DNA of 64,000 nt from UBA1715 sp045615765 (GTDB taxonomy: Bacteria > Bacteroidota > Bacteroidia > Bacteroidales > UBA1715). The notes below the pieces were generated by a model that saw only the letters and a list, made by a program, of their open reading frames with translations, did not search any database and was not told the origin of the DNA. The stretch is from contig JAZLFM010000054.1 of the NCBI GenBank assembly GCA_045615765.1, forward strand, positions 1 to 64,000. Reading direction: 5' to 3'. Of the stretch, positions 8,603 through 19,158 are shown one piece after another. The first letter of the stretch is position 1. Every line of letters begins with the position of its first letter. Position numbers and translations under genes: made by a program.

Positions 8603-11600
8603 CTAGCGAATCAAAACAACATTTCCCCACATAGGTTTTACAGACTGAGTAATCTTAAGATTCTCTTCAGAGTGGTCTTCAAATGTTACTTCAATCTTGT
8701 ATCGATAGGTTCCTGCCTGCATCAATTTTCCATTAACCATACCATCCCATTCTGCTAAAGGTGCACCATGTTCGTTCACACCCGAAGAATAATATACCAA
8801 ATTGTTCCAAGCATCGTAAATCCAAATTTCGAATGTACGACAGTTAAAGCCTTTTGGTTTAAACTTGCGAACCTCATCTGCAGGATTTCCTGGAGCAAAC
8901 GCTGTAGGTACATACAAACCATGTTCTACATCTACAAAGAATGGAATTTTTAAAGAAGATGAACAACCAAATTCATTCACAGCCATCAATTCAGCAGTAT
9001 AATTTCCATATCTATAATTTTGTTCAAACATCTTTCTATTATCGAGAACTAATGCTGTATCGAGTTTTCGTCCGAAATCCCAGAAATAATCTACCGCAAA
9101 TTCCTTTTCTGTATCGTTATAGTACATAATCTGTGGTTCCGACAAGTTTGTAAATGTAACCACACCTTCTTGTCCCAAGTTTTCAGTAATAAATTGAACA
9201 TCAGGATTTGGAGTTACCGCAACAGGTAATGAAGAACTACCCACACAACCATATTTATTTGTTTCTTTTACCGAAATAGTATCGAATCCTTCTTCTACCC
9301 AATCTACAGAGCGAACAAAACCGGTAGAATAAGAAGACAATTCATACGATACGCGTTTTCCTGTAATATGCCATGCAATTGTATTTTCCTCGTGTTCTTT
9401 CGTTACAACATACACTTCATTCGAGCCTGTACAAACACCACTTTCACCAGTAATTACCGGATTTGGAATCGCACTTATCAAATATGGACGTTCTACAGTA
9501 TCACTCAAACAACCATTTTCCATTTGACTCATCCAAATACTATAGTCACCAATTTCAGAATTTATAGTTTTGTATTCTTGCGAAGCAACCATAATAATTT
9601 GTTTATCACTATTGAACCATATTGGATCTTTAGCCTTGGTTGTAAGTGTTACAGTCTGTCCATCATGACAAAATGCATTTTTCGTCAACTTCGGAGCCTC
9701 TGGCTTTTTGTAAACAACATAAGCCACTTTTGTTTCTCGTTTAGTATCGAAAGAACAAGATGCGACAGTTGTACGGGCTTTAAACGTATATACTCCAGGT
9801 TTTGTTATTAAACCAGCAGGAACATCCAATGTGTCTCCCAAGCTTAGAGTAGCTCCTGTTGGAGAAATCCATGACACAGTTTCATGTTCTGAATTTCGTG
9901 CAACAATAAGTCTTCCTGGATCTTCATATTCACAAATAGTATCGGATTGAATCAGTAAAGCAGCTTTTGGTCCTGCTTGTATAATTACCTTCTTGGAAGA
10001 CAAATCACTCTTACAACCAACAGCATCGGTTTGTGAAGCATAGAAGGTGTACTCGCCCACTTCCGATGTTGGCAATGTAAAGTAACGACCGGTAAATATT
10101 GGAGTCTCCGTTGGAGATTCATACCAATATACTTTATTACTTGATTCAGCAATAAGCACAACTTGGTTTCCTTCACAAGCTATAACATCTGTAGATTGTT
10201 TGAAGTTTACTTTTTCAGGTTTTGGATTAACCGTAAACGTAACTTTTGTTGGCTTACTTACACAATTATTTTCTGTTTGAGTAACATAGAAAGATTGAGT
10301 CTTTTTATCTTTTGGAGTATATTCTATCAATCCTTCTGACAACAACATCGTACATTCTTCATTCGCATACCACTGTGGTGTTGCATTACTATTTATAACT
10401 ACTTCCAATGGTTGTATCACATCATAGTCACAAATAGTTACATCAATAGCTAATGGTGCTGCCGGAATTGCTGAAATTACCGCAGTTGCATCGGCCATTG
10501 CACTCATACAACCAGAAACTGTTTGAGTCGCCGAAACGGTAACTTTACCTGGAAGAGAATTCGTTTCTACATACGATGCTTCATCCGACATAAATACCTC
10601 ATTTCTATACCATTGAATATTACTACCAACAGCTGTAAATTCAACGTCTTCGCCTTGGCATACATTTTCAACAGAGACTTTTGGTGCATCTGGAATTGCA
10701 TGTACCGTAATCGTTACCGTTACCGGATTACTAACACAATGTTCGTCTTGACGAGTTACATATAATAAATACGAACCTGCCGTAGCATACGAGATTGTAT
10801 GGGAATCAGCAACTCCATCAGCGTGAATTAACGAAGGATCGCTATACCATAAAGCTTCATCATCGGATGTTAGTATCAATTCTTCGTTTTCACATATTTC
10901 TTTATTACCCATGACTTTTGGTTGCGGAGTCACAAACATTTGTAATGTAACCTGTGCCGCCTGACTTTCGCATATTGCGTCACTTTGCGTTACGAAATAA
11001 GTATAAACACCTGTTGTCGTTATATCATCTGGCACATACGAAGAACCTACGGCAATCACTGTATTTCTATCATATTCCTTATACCATTGAATTGTATAGT
11101 CACCTTGTACATCTAATGATGGCATAGTACCATTAGTACAACCATACACTACAGGATCCAATACAACTGGTGCCGGTATAGGACATTCAATGATAGAGAA
11201 ATTCATACAAGCAGGTTCACTTGTACAAACACCATCGGTTTCAGCAACGCAATATGTCCATTCACCAACTTCATCCGCATAAACATGAGATATAGAAGAG
11301 CCTATTCCTATAAGATTTCCTGTTTCATCAGTCCATGTATATGCCCCACCATTGCCTGTTACCGTTAATGATAAGTCACCCGAAGCCACAACTACAGTTT
11401 TGTCTGACACCGAAGGAGCTGCAATTTCTCGTAATTCAAATGTTTTTGAATCCGAATTTGAGCAGTTTGTTGAAGCATCTGTATATTCATATAAAAGAGT
11501 ATGATTACCTATTGATAACGTATTCGTATTAATAGCAGTTGCGACTACATCATCAATTTTCAACACACCACCTGTTGGAGTCATCACAGGTTCTACCATT

Positions 11601-14600
11601 CCCGTGTTCACACATTCAACGGAATTTGTGCCAATAGATACAACAGGAAGTTTATTCACCTTCGCTGTCTTAGTCATTACATTTTCACAACCATTTTCTA
11701 CGACAGTATAGGTAACATCAAAATTACCTGCCGCTTCTGGGCTAAAGTTCGTACCAGAAACATGATCACCAGCAAATGTTCCTGTTTTTGGAGAAACATA
11801 TTGCATCAAATCAACATCAGCATCACCAATACAAGAAGCATTTATAGAAGAGAAATTGATTTGCGGTTTTGCAACAACTGGAATTTCAAAAGTCTCGCTA
11901 TTTACACACGATTTCGAATCTGTATAAACATACAAGATTGATGCCGATGTACCTGCAACTACTGCGGCAGGGTTGAACGAAGAAGCAAAAACACCGTCAC
12001 CACTAAATTTACCACCTTTAGGAGAAACGACTGTTGTTAAATCCATTTCAGAATCATATTCACACAAACTTGCAATAGGTGCAATCGTAATGGCTGGCAA
12101 GTCGTTTACAATTATATTATCGCTAGTAGTATTAGTACAGTTATTCTCATCTGTATAAGAATATGTAAACGAATATGTTCCTGCACTAGTTGGATTAAAT
12201 GACGTTACCAAAACCGACGATTCGTCTGTAATTGTTCCGACAACTTGTGACATATATGCTGTCAAATCAAGTTCTGCAGAACCAGCACATACTTCTGCCG
12301 GCAAATCAAAACTAACATTTGGCAACTTATTGATAATATATGTAATACTTGATTTACCACTTTCACAATTTGCATCAGTATCGTACAATGAGACATAGAA
12401 AGTATACGAACCTTCAGCTGTTTCTGTAGGCACAAATGTTGTAGAAGCATCGTCTTGGACTTTTACATCATTATAATACCAACGAATATTTCCTGTACCT
12501 GCAGTTACCGACAATGTTTTTGCAGCATCCGAAGTTTCGCCATAACAAACTGCAACCATATTATTTACCGGAACAGGAGCTTCCGCTGCGCAACTGGAAA
12601 TTTCCAAAGAAACTGAAGTTTTTTCCGAAACACAACCTCCTTCAGTACTTACTACATAATAAGTATGCACACCAACCTTTCCTGTCGAACCATCAAGTAC
12701 GTCTGCTTCAGCTGGAGTAAAACTAGAACCTTCGCCGACTTTATTAGTTAGAGCAGCATCACTGTACCACATTTGATTTATACCTGTTGCCGACAATGTC
12801 GGAATATTTCCAGAAGATACTTTGGTGTACACTTTAGAGACATCCGTTCCAACTGGTTTTATCGGATCGTACACTGTTATTGTATGAGCAATAGAATTTG
12901 AACATACGCCATCAGAATATTCATAAGTGATAGTATATTCTTGACCGACTGTTGCAGTTGCAGGATTGAATCCAGAAGCAACATCAAGACTTGGCGAAGC
13001 CGAGAATGTTCCACCGGTTTGATTTCCTGTCAACGAAATCATAGGATTTGACTTACAAGCCGTTGTTGGCAATACAAACGACACTTCTGGTTTTTCTTGT
13101 ACATCTATCGTTATTGTTTCTGATGCAGAACAACCATTTACCTCATACGTATATGTTATAGTATGAGAACCAACACCAGCCTTTACAGGAGAGAAAACAT
13201 TTCCTGTAACACCTTCTCCGCTAAAACTACCACTTCCACCAACAGGAGTTGCCGTTACCGACAATGTAACATCTTCCGCATCTATACATTGAGCATCAAC
13301 TGGAGCTATAGTAACCGTAGGTATCGAATTTACAACCACTGTTGTTTCTCCAGCTTCACTCGTACAATTTCCAACTTTAACGACCAATGAATAATCACCA
13401 GCAGCTTCTGCTGTTGAGACAAATACAGGATTTTTTTCCGTTGATGTAAATCCATTTGGTCCACTCCAATTATAAATACCTTCCGAAGATGTTTCTAACG
13501 AAACATTTTCACCAATACAAACCGGAGAATTTGTTGTAATCACAGGAATAGACGGTGGTTCCAAAGTTTTTACCTCAACATCGGCACGCTCACTTTCACA
13601 GCCATCAACCGTTTGAGATACATAATAATGTACAGAACCAACTGTATTGGTTGTTGGTATTAAAGAAACAAATTTCGTCGCACCCGTTTCTGTTGTGTAC
13701 CAAGCAAGATTTTCACCTATTGCCGAGACTTCGTCTGTAACAGTTTCACCTTTACAGAATTGATATGGCATAGTTGCAATTTCTGGTTTTTCAGGTATAG
13801 AGTTTACGACAACCATGGTCGATGCCGCTTCGCTCGGACAATCTGCAACAGAAACGACTAAACTATATTCTCCAGCGATAGTTGTTTTTGGATTTTGAAC
13901 GGTAGAAGTAAATCCTTCTGGACCTGTCCAACTATAAGTAGCACCTGCTACAGCCGTAACCGACAAGGTAACGTCTTCGCCATCACATTTAGGTCCATTA
14001 TTTGTTGGGACTGGAGTTGCTGGCGTCGCTTTTACGACAACAGAAGCTGTAACAGTTTCACTTGAACAATTACCAACCTGTACCGTCAATGTATATTCAC
14101 CAGCAGAAGCAGCAACTACATCGTCTATAATAGGATTCTGTTCTGTCGATGTAAAACTATTTGGTCCCGTCCATTTATAAGTCCCTTCTGCAGTTGTTGA
14201 CAATTCTATAGATTCACCAGGACAAACAGGTGAATTTGTTGTTATCGTAGGAACCGAAGGTGGAGCCAATGTTTTCACTTCCAAATCGGCACGCTCACTT
14301 TCGCACCAATTTATAGTTTGCGATACATAATAATGTACGCTACCAACTTTAGTTGTAATAGGAACGAGAGAAGTAAATTCATCTGTTCCATCTTCTGTTG
14401 TGTACCATTTCAATGCTGTTCCCGTTGCAGAAACCGCATCTGTAACCGTTTCTCCTTGGCAATATTGTATCGGTGAAGTTACCACTGGTTTTTCAGGTAC
14501 TTCGTTTACCACAACCGTTGCTGAACCAGTCTCGCTAATACAACCGTTTACGTCTGTCATTATAACAGTGTATTCACCAGCAGAAGTTGTTGCTACTGAA

Positions 14601-17600
14601 CTTACCGTAGGATTTTGTTCTGTCGATGTAAAACTATCAGGACCTTCCCATTGATAAGTAGCACCTGTAACATCAGGAACTTCCAATGTCAATTCATCAC
14701 CAACGCATAATGGAGAATTTGTTGTAATTGTCGGTGTTTCCGGTTTTGCAAACACTTCAACTTCAATTGCAGCACGAGGACTTTCGCAACCATTCTCCGT
14801 TTGCGACACATAATAAGTTTTTTTACCAGCCGTCGTTGTCGATGGAGTTATTGATGCTGTACCTGTTCCACCAGTTTCCGAAGTGTACCATTTAAGCGCT
14901 GTTCCTGTTGCTTCCAAAGCAGAAGCTGCATCACCTTGGCAATATGTAACAGGAGAAGTTACTTTTGGTTTACCTGGACAACTTGCACCACACTCAACAA
15001 CAGCCTGTGCACGAATTTCGTCATCAGCGTGACCTAACAACGCAACATGAGCTTCGTTTATAATTTTCTCAGAACATTCATTTACCGATGCGGTTACTGT
15101 GACCGTATATTTCTTTCCAAAAGGTATAGGATTTGCCAAACCTTGTTCAAAATTCCACACAACATTAGAACCAGAAAGAGCCCCACCGTTGTCACTTGAA
15201 ACATATGTTAATTCCGATGGCATTTCATCTACAATAGACATATTGTATGCATAATCGGTATGAACATGGATATTTGAATATTTGTGATTTCCATGAGCTG
15301 TATTTTTAAATCCAAAATAGCCAGGAGTTGTAGAAACATTTTCCATAGTAAATGCAGCTGTCTCAGAAGTATCTACCGAAGTAGCTCCTACCCACATTCG
15401 TAAAATATCGTCGGTAACATCAACGGCAACATGCAAATCACCCGAAGCAGCAACCAAATCAACAGATTTTGAGCCACACTGAACTTTTAACACTCCATAG
15501 TCAACCTTTAATGTTAGTGTTATATTATCTCTAAAATACCATTGTGTTTCAGCATATGTTGTAAAATTACAATCTGCCTCAACGAAGATATTTTTTGCAT
15601 ACGAGTAATTATACTTTACATTACTATTCGAATTTGCAGCTACAGAGGCTACACCACCTGCGACAGATCCACCAGAAACTGTCCAGTCGCTTGCATTTGC
15701 AGCAGCATCATTCGTTACAAAGCCATGTGTTTGTTCATACTCCAATGTATAGGTAACTTCGTCACCAACAGCAACAGTCTCTTGATCTGGCGTTTTCGAT
15801 AGTGTTGTTGGAACTATTGGAGCCGGAACTTTTGCACATGTAACCGTAACCGTTGCCGTATCACCAACAGGTGAGTTCATATCAGCATAAATCCATGCAA
15901 CATTGTCTATATCCTCATTATCTGTTTGACATGATTTTCCAGAAGGGAATGTTGCCGTTGCTGTATATTTTATAGTTCCTTTTTGTTTAATCTGCATAGT
16001 TGGAATCTTCCAGATAATAATATCTCGACCGTCTGCAGTTTTCTTTGTTGTCATTGTTGCTCCAAAAGACTCCAAAGGACAACTATTTTGGAATGCTAAA
16101 AATGACAATCCTTTAGGCAAAGTATCGCATACAACTACATTATACATATCACGACCCGCCATAGGACCTGTTCCCAAAATGCGTCGCCATACATAGCCAT
16201 CAAATTCTTCAACAAGGACATTTGAAACGGTATGCGTTGGCACATCACAAACAGACGGAATATATTCATTTACAGGAGTTTCTATAGATTTTCCTGTAAG
16301 TTGATCTATTCTTTGCCAACTTGGAGTAACTGGATAATAGTTACCATCCTCGGCACCTTCCGCAGCTGCATCCCATGACCAGTCATCAGAGAAATCTGTA
16401 TCAACCCAAGGATTTGGATGGATATAACCAGCAACACGCAAAGGTTCCGTTCCACCTCGGTGAATACGAGCTCCCATACCATAATAGTTACTCAAGTGGC
16501 CTGTAGTTGTTACCAACAATGGAGCAAATTGTAAAATCATACGTTGGTTCCATTTACCATACGAATCCGAACCTTCCACTACAGTTTCGTGAGACACACT
16601 AATCTTATCGGAACTTGATCGTTTCCCTTCATAAATTGCTGTGTACCAACCCCATCCTGGGTCTCCCAAACTTTTTCTCGCAGCATCGTACATATAGTAC
16701 GAAATACGATAGTTTCCGTAATTGATATAAGGTTCTATCGCATCGTTATACAAGCGGAAACGTAACCATTCCTGTTGAGTTGCCAATCCACCATTTGAGA
16801 AACCGATATTCACACGTGGACGACCACCATCCAACCAACCTGCCTCCGAAGAGTTTTCAAAATTGATTGTATATGTAACGACATTTCCTGGATTACATTC
16901 CTCAAGATTTGCTGTTTTTTCTATAATCAACGAACGCTTAATAACATCTACACAGTTTCGTTGCATCGTTGCCGTAACATGATTTGGATATTCATTAGAA
17001 ACCCAACCGAAGCCGTTAGAACAAGATATTTCCGCAGTTGTACAATAACGGCCAAACGCTTTTGGACCAACTTTTACAGTATATGAAACTTGACCTTTGG
17101 TTACATCTATAGAACCTGTTTTCACACCAGGAACCGTTCCTATATTCCATGTAACAGTATGAGTAGCAGCATCATAAACGCCACCATTTTTTGCACTAAC
17201 AAAAATAAAGTCATCTGGAACATGCTCAACTATTTTCACATCTTTTGCATCTACAGATCCATAATTTCTATAGTCCAAGAAATAGGTAAATTCATCACCT
17301 GTATACGCAAACGAAAGACTATCTTCTATGGAACGGTAAATCTTCATATTTGCCTTTGGTAGCATTTGACTTGGGGCTATATGGTTACCAGTGGCCGTCA
17401 ACATGCCAAGCAAACGGAACCAACCATGGAAATAATGAGGAACAGATGTTAAATAACCATCTCCACCTGTTACTATATCCCATTCTATATTACACGTTCT
17501 ATACAAAACACCTAACAATTCAAGGTCTTGAGCAGAAATTGCCGACATTGTACCGCAACCTGCTATCCAGTTAAATATAAACTCACTCTTTATAAAATCA

Positions 17601-18904
17601 CCAGTTGGACCAATATCCCAATGCAATGTAGCTGGACCTTTGTAAGAAACCGATGGACCACCGCCAAATTCCGTACAAGCTGCATTCCCCCACTTTTGTG
17701 GATCATTCATGAACTGAGAATATCGAACAGCTCCATCATATTCGTATGTATTGGAAGTATTCTTCAATGTATGAGTCGCAGGATCCCAAGTATAGTCAGG
17801 ATTACCATGCCATACATAGTTCATAGCAGTACGCCAAACCGAACGGAAACGACCACCTTGATTTCCGGCATGAACAGTAACCGAAGTTCCATTTACAGTA
17901 GTTTCTTCACCCACAAATATATATTTCGGATTTTGAGAAATCCAGTTTCCTACCAACCAGTCAGAAGAAGCCTCACAACGCTTAAACTGATTTCTTTCGA
18001 ACTCGGTAACACCTTCAGGATTTAATTCTCCCAATAAATCATAAAATTCCTTGAAATAAGAAGGAGCCAAATAATCGGAGTGGATATTTACTGGTCCTGC
18101 AAATTCTGGAACCATTCGAATTCCGTCAACGGTCATAGGATTTTGAGTGACATAATTCGTCGCTTCCGACCAAGTATTACCATTTTTCAAATAACCATCT
18201 AAACCAATTTCACCCGACAAATAACGACGAGGTTCACCGTCGGCAGGAAAACGTGTTTGCAAATGAATAAAACCTTTCAATACATCGATAAGTTCTTTTT
18301 TATATGAGATTGGATTTCCTTTGGAATCATTCACACCCATATTGTCACCCCACTGGCGCCAAGCAATATACAAAGCCAAAGCTATATCAACATCACCATC
18401 GGTTGCAGCATCTTGATTGTCTTTAATAGAGAAATCACCATATCCATAGTCAGGAGTAAAAACAACTCCATCTATATATCGAGGCTGTTTTACACGCGAT
18501 TTATCGTGAACGCACATCCACAATCCATCAAAGGAAACTTTATCACCCATTATCGCCGCAGCCAACAGTGAATATCCATCACCTTCACGACAGTCATACG
18601 GACAACCCAAATTACCACGAATATATTTTACGCCATTAACTTCGTCACCTGTGTAAGTCCATTCGTTTGCAAAAATCTGATATGCATCACGAATGTCTTG
18701 TTCCATTTCCGCATGAACAACACCTTCTGGATTCTTTGTTCCTAAATTATCCAAAGTGTGATTTTCACCATAAGTATACGAAAGGAATTGCGGAAACGGG
18801 AAAGCCGGATTTCCAGAATTTATATGAACAGTAACCTCGTTTTGCGCTTCTACAGCGAGAACTACCAATAACGCATATACGAATGCAGAAATATATTTTT
18901 TCAT
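8603..18904 (-). CDS. Giant secreted GH8-like protein with Ig-like repeats and T9SS type-B tail
   Basis: The 3433-residue protein starts with a signal peptide (cut near VEAQ, residue 21). Residues about 25-520 look like glycoside hydrolase family 8: CREGDGYSLLAA (E107 is the candidate acid) and ATDGDVDIALALYIAWRQW at 167-185 match the GH8 signature. Two or more DUF11-like modules follow from about 530 to 1300. From about 1300 to 3220 are many Cys-containing Ig-like modules of the T9SS adhesin type (WYTTE...YYVSQT...GCESERA; and SPVC.GE...W.GP..FTSTEQNP). A PKD-like domain (DYFWDFG) near 3250-3325 precedes a gliding-motility-associated C-terminal domain (YVPTAFAPGN...FEIWIYDAW...AEWDG...AGTYRYKI) at about 3330-3433, which directs type IX secretion. 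The likely role is a cell-surface or released polysaccharide-acting enzyme and adhesin; the substrate (a beta-glucan, chitosan or xylan type by family) is unproven. Confidence 0.88.
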   Translation of the reverse strand: MKKYISAFVYALLVVLAVEAQNEVTVHINSGNPAFPFPQFLSYTYGENHTLDNLGTKNPEGVVHAEMEQDIRDAYQIFANEWTYTGDEVNGVKYIRGNLGCPYDCREGDGYSLLAAAIMGDKVSFDGLWMCVHDKSRVKQPRYIDGVVFTPDYGYGDFSIKDNQDAATDGDVDIALALYIAWRQWGDNMGVNDSKGNPISYKKELIDVLKGFIHLQTRFPADGEPRRYLSGEIGLDGYLKNGNTWSEATNYVTQNPMTVDGIRMVPEFAGPVNIHSDYLAPSYFKEFYDLLGELNPEGVTEFERNQFKRCEASSDWLVGNWISQNPKYIFVGEETTVNGTSVTVHAGNQGGRFRSVWRTAMNYVWHGNPDYTWDPATHTLKNTSNTYEYDGAVRYSQFMNDPQKWGNAACTEFGGGPSVSYKGPATLHWDIGPTGDFIKSEFIFNWIAGCGTMSAISAQDLELLGVLYRTCNIEWDIVTGGDGYLTSVPHYFHGWFRLLGMLTATGNHIAPSQMLPKANMKIYRSIEDSLSFAYTGDEFTYFLDYRNYGSVDAKDVKIVEHVPDDFIFVSAKNGGVYDAATHTVTWNIGTVPGVKTGSIDVTKGQVSYTVKVGPKAFGRYCTTAEISCSNGFGWVSNEYPNHVTATMQRNCVDVIKRSLIIEKTANLEECNPGNVVTYTINFENSSEAGWLDGGRPRVNIGFSNGGLATQQEWLRFRLYNDAIEPYINYGNYRISYYMYDAARKSLGDPGWGWYTAIYEGKRSSSDKISVSHETVVEGSDSYGKWNQRMILQFAPLLVTTTGHLSNYYGMGARIHRGGTEPLRVAGYIHPNPWVDTDFSDDWSWDAAAEGAEDGNYYPVTPSWQRIDQLTGKSIETPVNEYIPSVCDVPTHTVSNVLVEEFDGYVWRRILGTGPMAGRDMYNVVVCDTLPKGLSFLAFQNSCPLESFGATMTTKKTADGRDIIIWKIPTMQIKQKGTIKYTATATFPSGKSCQTDNEDIDNVAWIYADMNSPVGDTATVTVTCAKVPAPIVPTTLSKTPDQETVAVGDEVTYTLEYEQTHGFVTNDAAANASDWTVSGGSVAGGVASVAANSNSNVKYNYSYAKNIFVEADCNFTTYAETQWYFRDNITLTLKVDYGVLKVQCGSKSVDLVAASGDLHVAVDVTDDILRMWVGATSVDTSETAAFTMENVSTTPGYFGFKNTAHGNHKYSNIHVHTDYAYNMSIVDEMPSELTYVSSDNGGALSGSNVVWNFEQGLANPIPFGKKYTVTVTASVNECSEKIINEAHVALLGHADDEIRAQAVVECGASCPGKPKVTSPVTYCQGDAASALEATGTALKWYTSETGGTGTASITPSTTTAGKKTYYVSQTENGCESPRAAIEVEVFAKPETPTITTNSPLCVGDELTLEVPDVTGATYQWEGPDSFTSTEQNPTVSSVATTSAGEYTVIMTDVNGCISETGSATVVVNEVPEKPVVTSPIQYCQGETVTDAVSATGTALKWYTTEDGTDEFTSLVPITTKVGSVHYYVSQTINWCESERADLEVKTLAPPSVPTITTNSPVCPGESIELSTTAEGTYKWTGPNSFTSTEQNPIIDDVVAASAGEYTLTVQVGNCSSETVTASVVVKATPATPVPTNNGPKCDGEDVTLSVTAVAGATYSWTGPEGFTSTVQNPKTTIAGEYSLVVSVADCPSEAASTMVVVNSIPEKPEIATMPYQFCKGETVTDEVSAIGENLAWYTTETGATKFVSLIPTTNTVGSVHYYVSQTVDGCESERADVEVKTLEPPSIPVITTNSPVCIGENVSLETSSEGIYNWSGPNGFTSTEKNPVFVSTAEAAGDYSLVVKVGNCTSEAGETTVVVNSIPTVTIAPVDAQCIDAEDVTLSVTATPVGGSGSFSGEGVTGNVFSPVKAGVGSHTITYTYEVNGCSASETITIDVQEKPEVSFVLPTTACKSNPMISLTGNQTGGTFSASPSLDVASGFNPATATVGQEYTITYEYSDGVCSNSIAHTITVYDPIKPVGTDVSKVYTKVSSGNIPTLSATGINQMWYSDAALTNKVGEGSSFTPAEADVLDGSTGKVGVHTYYVVSTEGGCVSEKTSVSLEISSCAAEAPVPVNNMVAVCYGETSDAAKTLSVTAGTGNIRWYYNDVKVQDDASTTFVPTETAEGSYTFYVSLYDTDANCESGKSSITYIINKLPNVSFDLPAEVCAGSAELDLTAYMSQVVGTITDESSVLVTSFNPTSAGTYSFTYSYTDENNCTNTTSDNIIVNDLPAITIAPIASLCEYDSEMDLTTVVSPKGGKFSGDGVFASSFNPAAVVAGTSASILYVYTDSKSCVNSETFEIPVVAKPQINFSSINASCIGDADVDLMQYVSPKTGTFAGDHVSGTNFSPEAAGNFDVTYTVVENGCENVMTKTAKVNKLPVVSIGTNSVECVNTGMVEPVMTPTGGVLKIDDVVATAINTNTLSIGNHTLLYEYTDASTNCSNSDSKTFELREIAAPSVSDKTVVVASGDLSLTVTGNGGAYTWTDETGNLIGIGSSISHVYADEVGEWTYCVAETDGVCTSEPACMNFSIIECPIPAPVVLDPVVYGCTNGTMPSLDVQGDYTIQWYKEYDRNTVIAVGSSYVPDDITTTGVYTYFVTQSDAICESQAAQVTLQMFVTPQPKVMGNKEICENEELILTSDDEALWYSDPSLIHADGVADSHTISYATAGSYLLYVTRQDEHCVSNPVTVTITVHAIPDAPKVSVENVCQGEDVEFTAVGSNIQWYRNEVFMSDEASYVETNSLPGKVTVSATQTVSGCMSAMADATAVISAIPAAPLAIDVTICDYDVIQPLEVVINSNATPQWYANEECTMLLSEGLIEYTPKDKKTQSFYVTQTENNCVSKPTKVTFTVNPKPEKVNFKQSTDVIACEGNQVVLIAESSNKVYWYESPTETPIFTGRYFTLPTSEVGEYTFYASQTDAVGCKSDLSSKKVIIQAGPKAALLIQSDTICEYEDPGRLIVARNSEHETVSWISPTGATLSLGDTLDVPAGLITKPGVYTFKARTTVASCSFDTKRETKVAYVVYKKPEAPKLTKNAFCHDGQTVTLTTKAKDPIWFNSDKQIIMVASQEYKTINSEIGDYSIWMSQMENGCLSDTVERPYLISAIPNPVITGESGVCTGSNEVYVVTKEHEENTIAWHITGKRVSYELSSYSTGFVRSVDWVEEGFDTISVKETNKYGCVGSSSLPVAVTPNPDVQFITENLGQEGVVTFTNLSEPQIMYYNDTEKEFAVDYFWDFGRKLDTALVLDNRKMFEQNYRYGNYTAELMAVNEFGCSSSLKIPFFVDVEHGLYVPTAFAPGNPADEVRKFKPKGFNCRTFEIWIYDAWNNLVYYSSGVNEHGAPLAEWDGMVNGKLMQAGTYRYKIEVTFEDHSEENLKITQSVKPMWGNVVLIR

Positions 18905-19158
18905 GTCTTAATAAACTTATGTAAAAGACTTTTCTACAAAAGAAAAAGTTTCATTTTACCATTACACAAAATCTTTTCAAAGGTACGAAATATATTCTGT
19001 TTTGGTAGAATTTTGTCTATAAATTCTACGAACGAATTATTGTAGTATTTACACTATATTTTCTTCACAATCTTGTAAAAAACATTATAACTTTTGAGTA
19101 ACAAATATCTAAATTCAATTGTTCCATTTCGCTAAAAAAACTACATTTGTATTTGAAT
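18905..19158. other. Divergent control region
   Basis: This 254-base region separates the giant protein gene (minus) from the PQQ-propeller lipoprotein gene (plus). On the minus strand TACCTTTG at 18978-18985 is a candidate -7 box for the giant gene, giving a leader of about 70 bases, without a clear -33. The plus-strand promoter is listed separately. Nothing else is evident. Confidence 0.5.
19119..19149 (+). promoter_or_regulatory. Promoter of the PQQ-propeller lipoprotein gene
   Basis: TTG at 19119-19121 and TACATTTG at 19142-19149 are separated by 20 bases, a good Bacteroidota -33/-7 pair. The -7 box ends only nine bases before the ATG at 19159, so the transcript would have almost no leader. 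This also rules out the in-frame TTG at 19147 as start. Confidence 0.7.
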
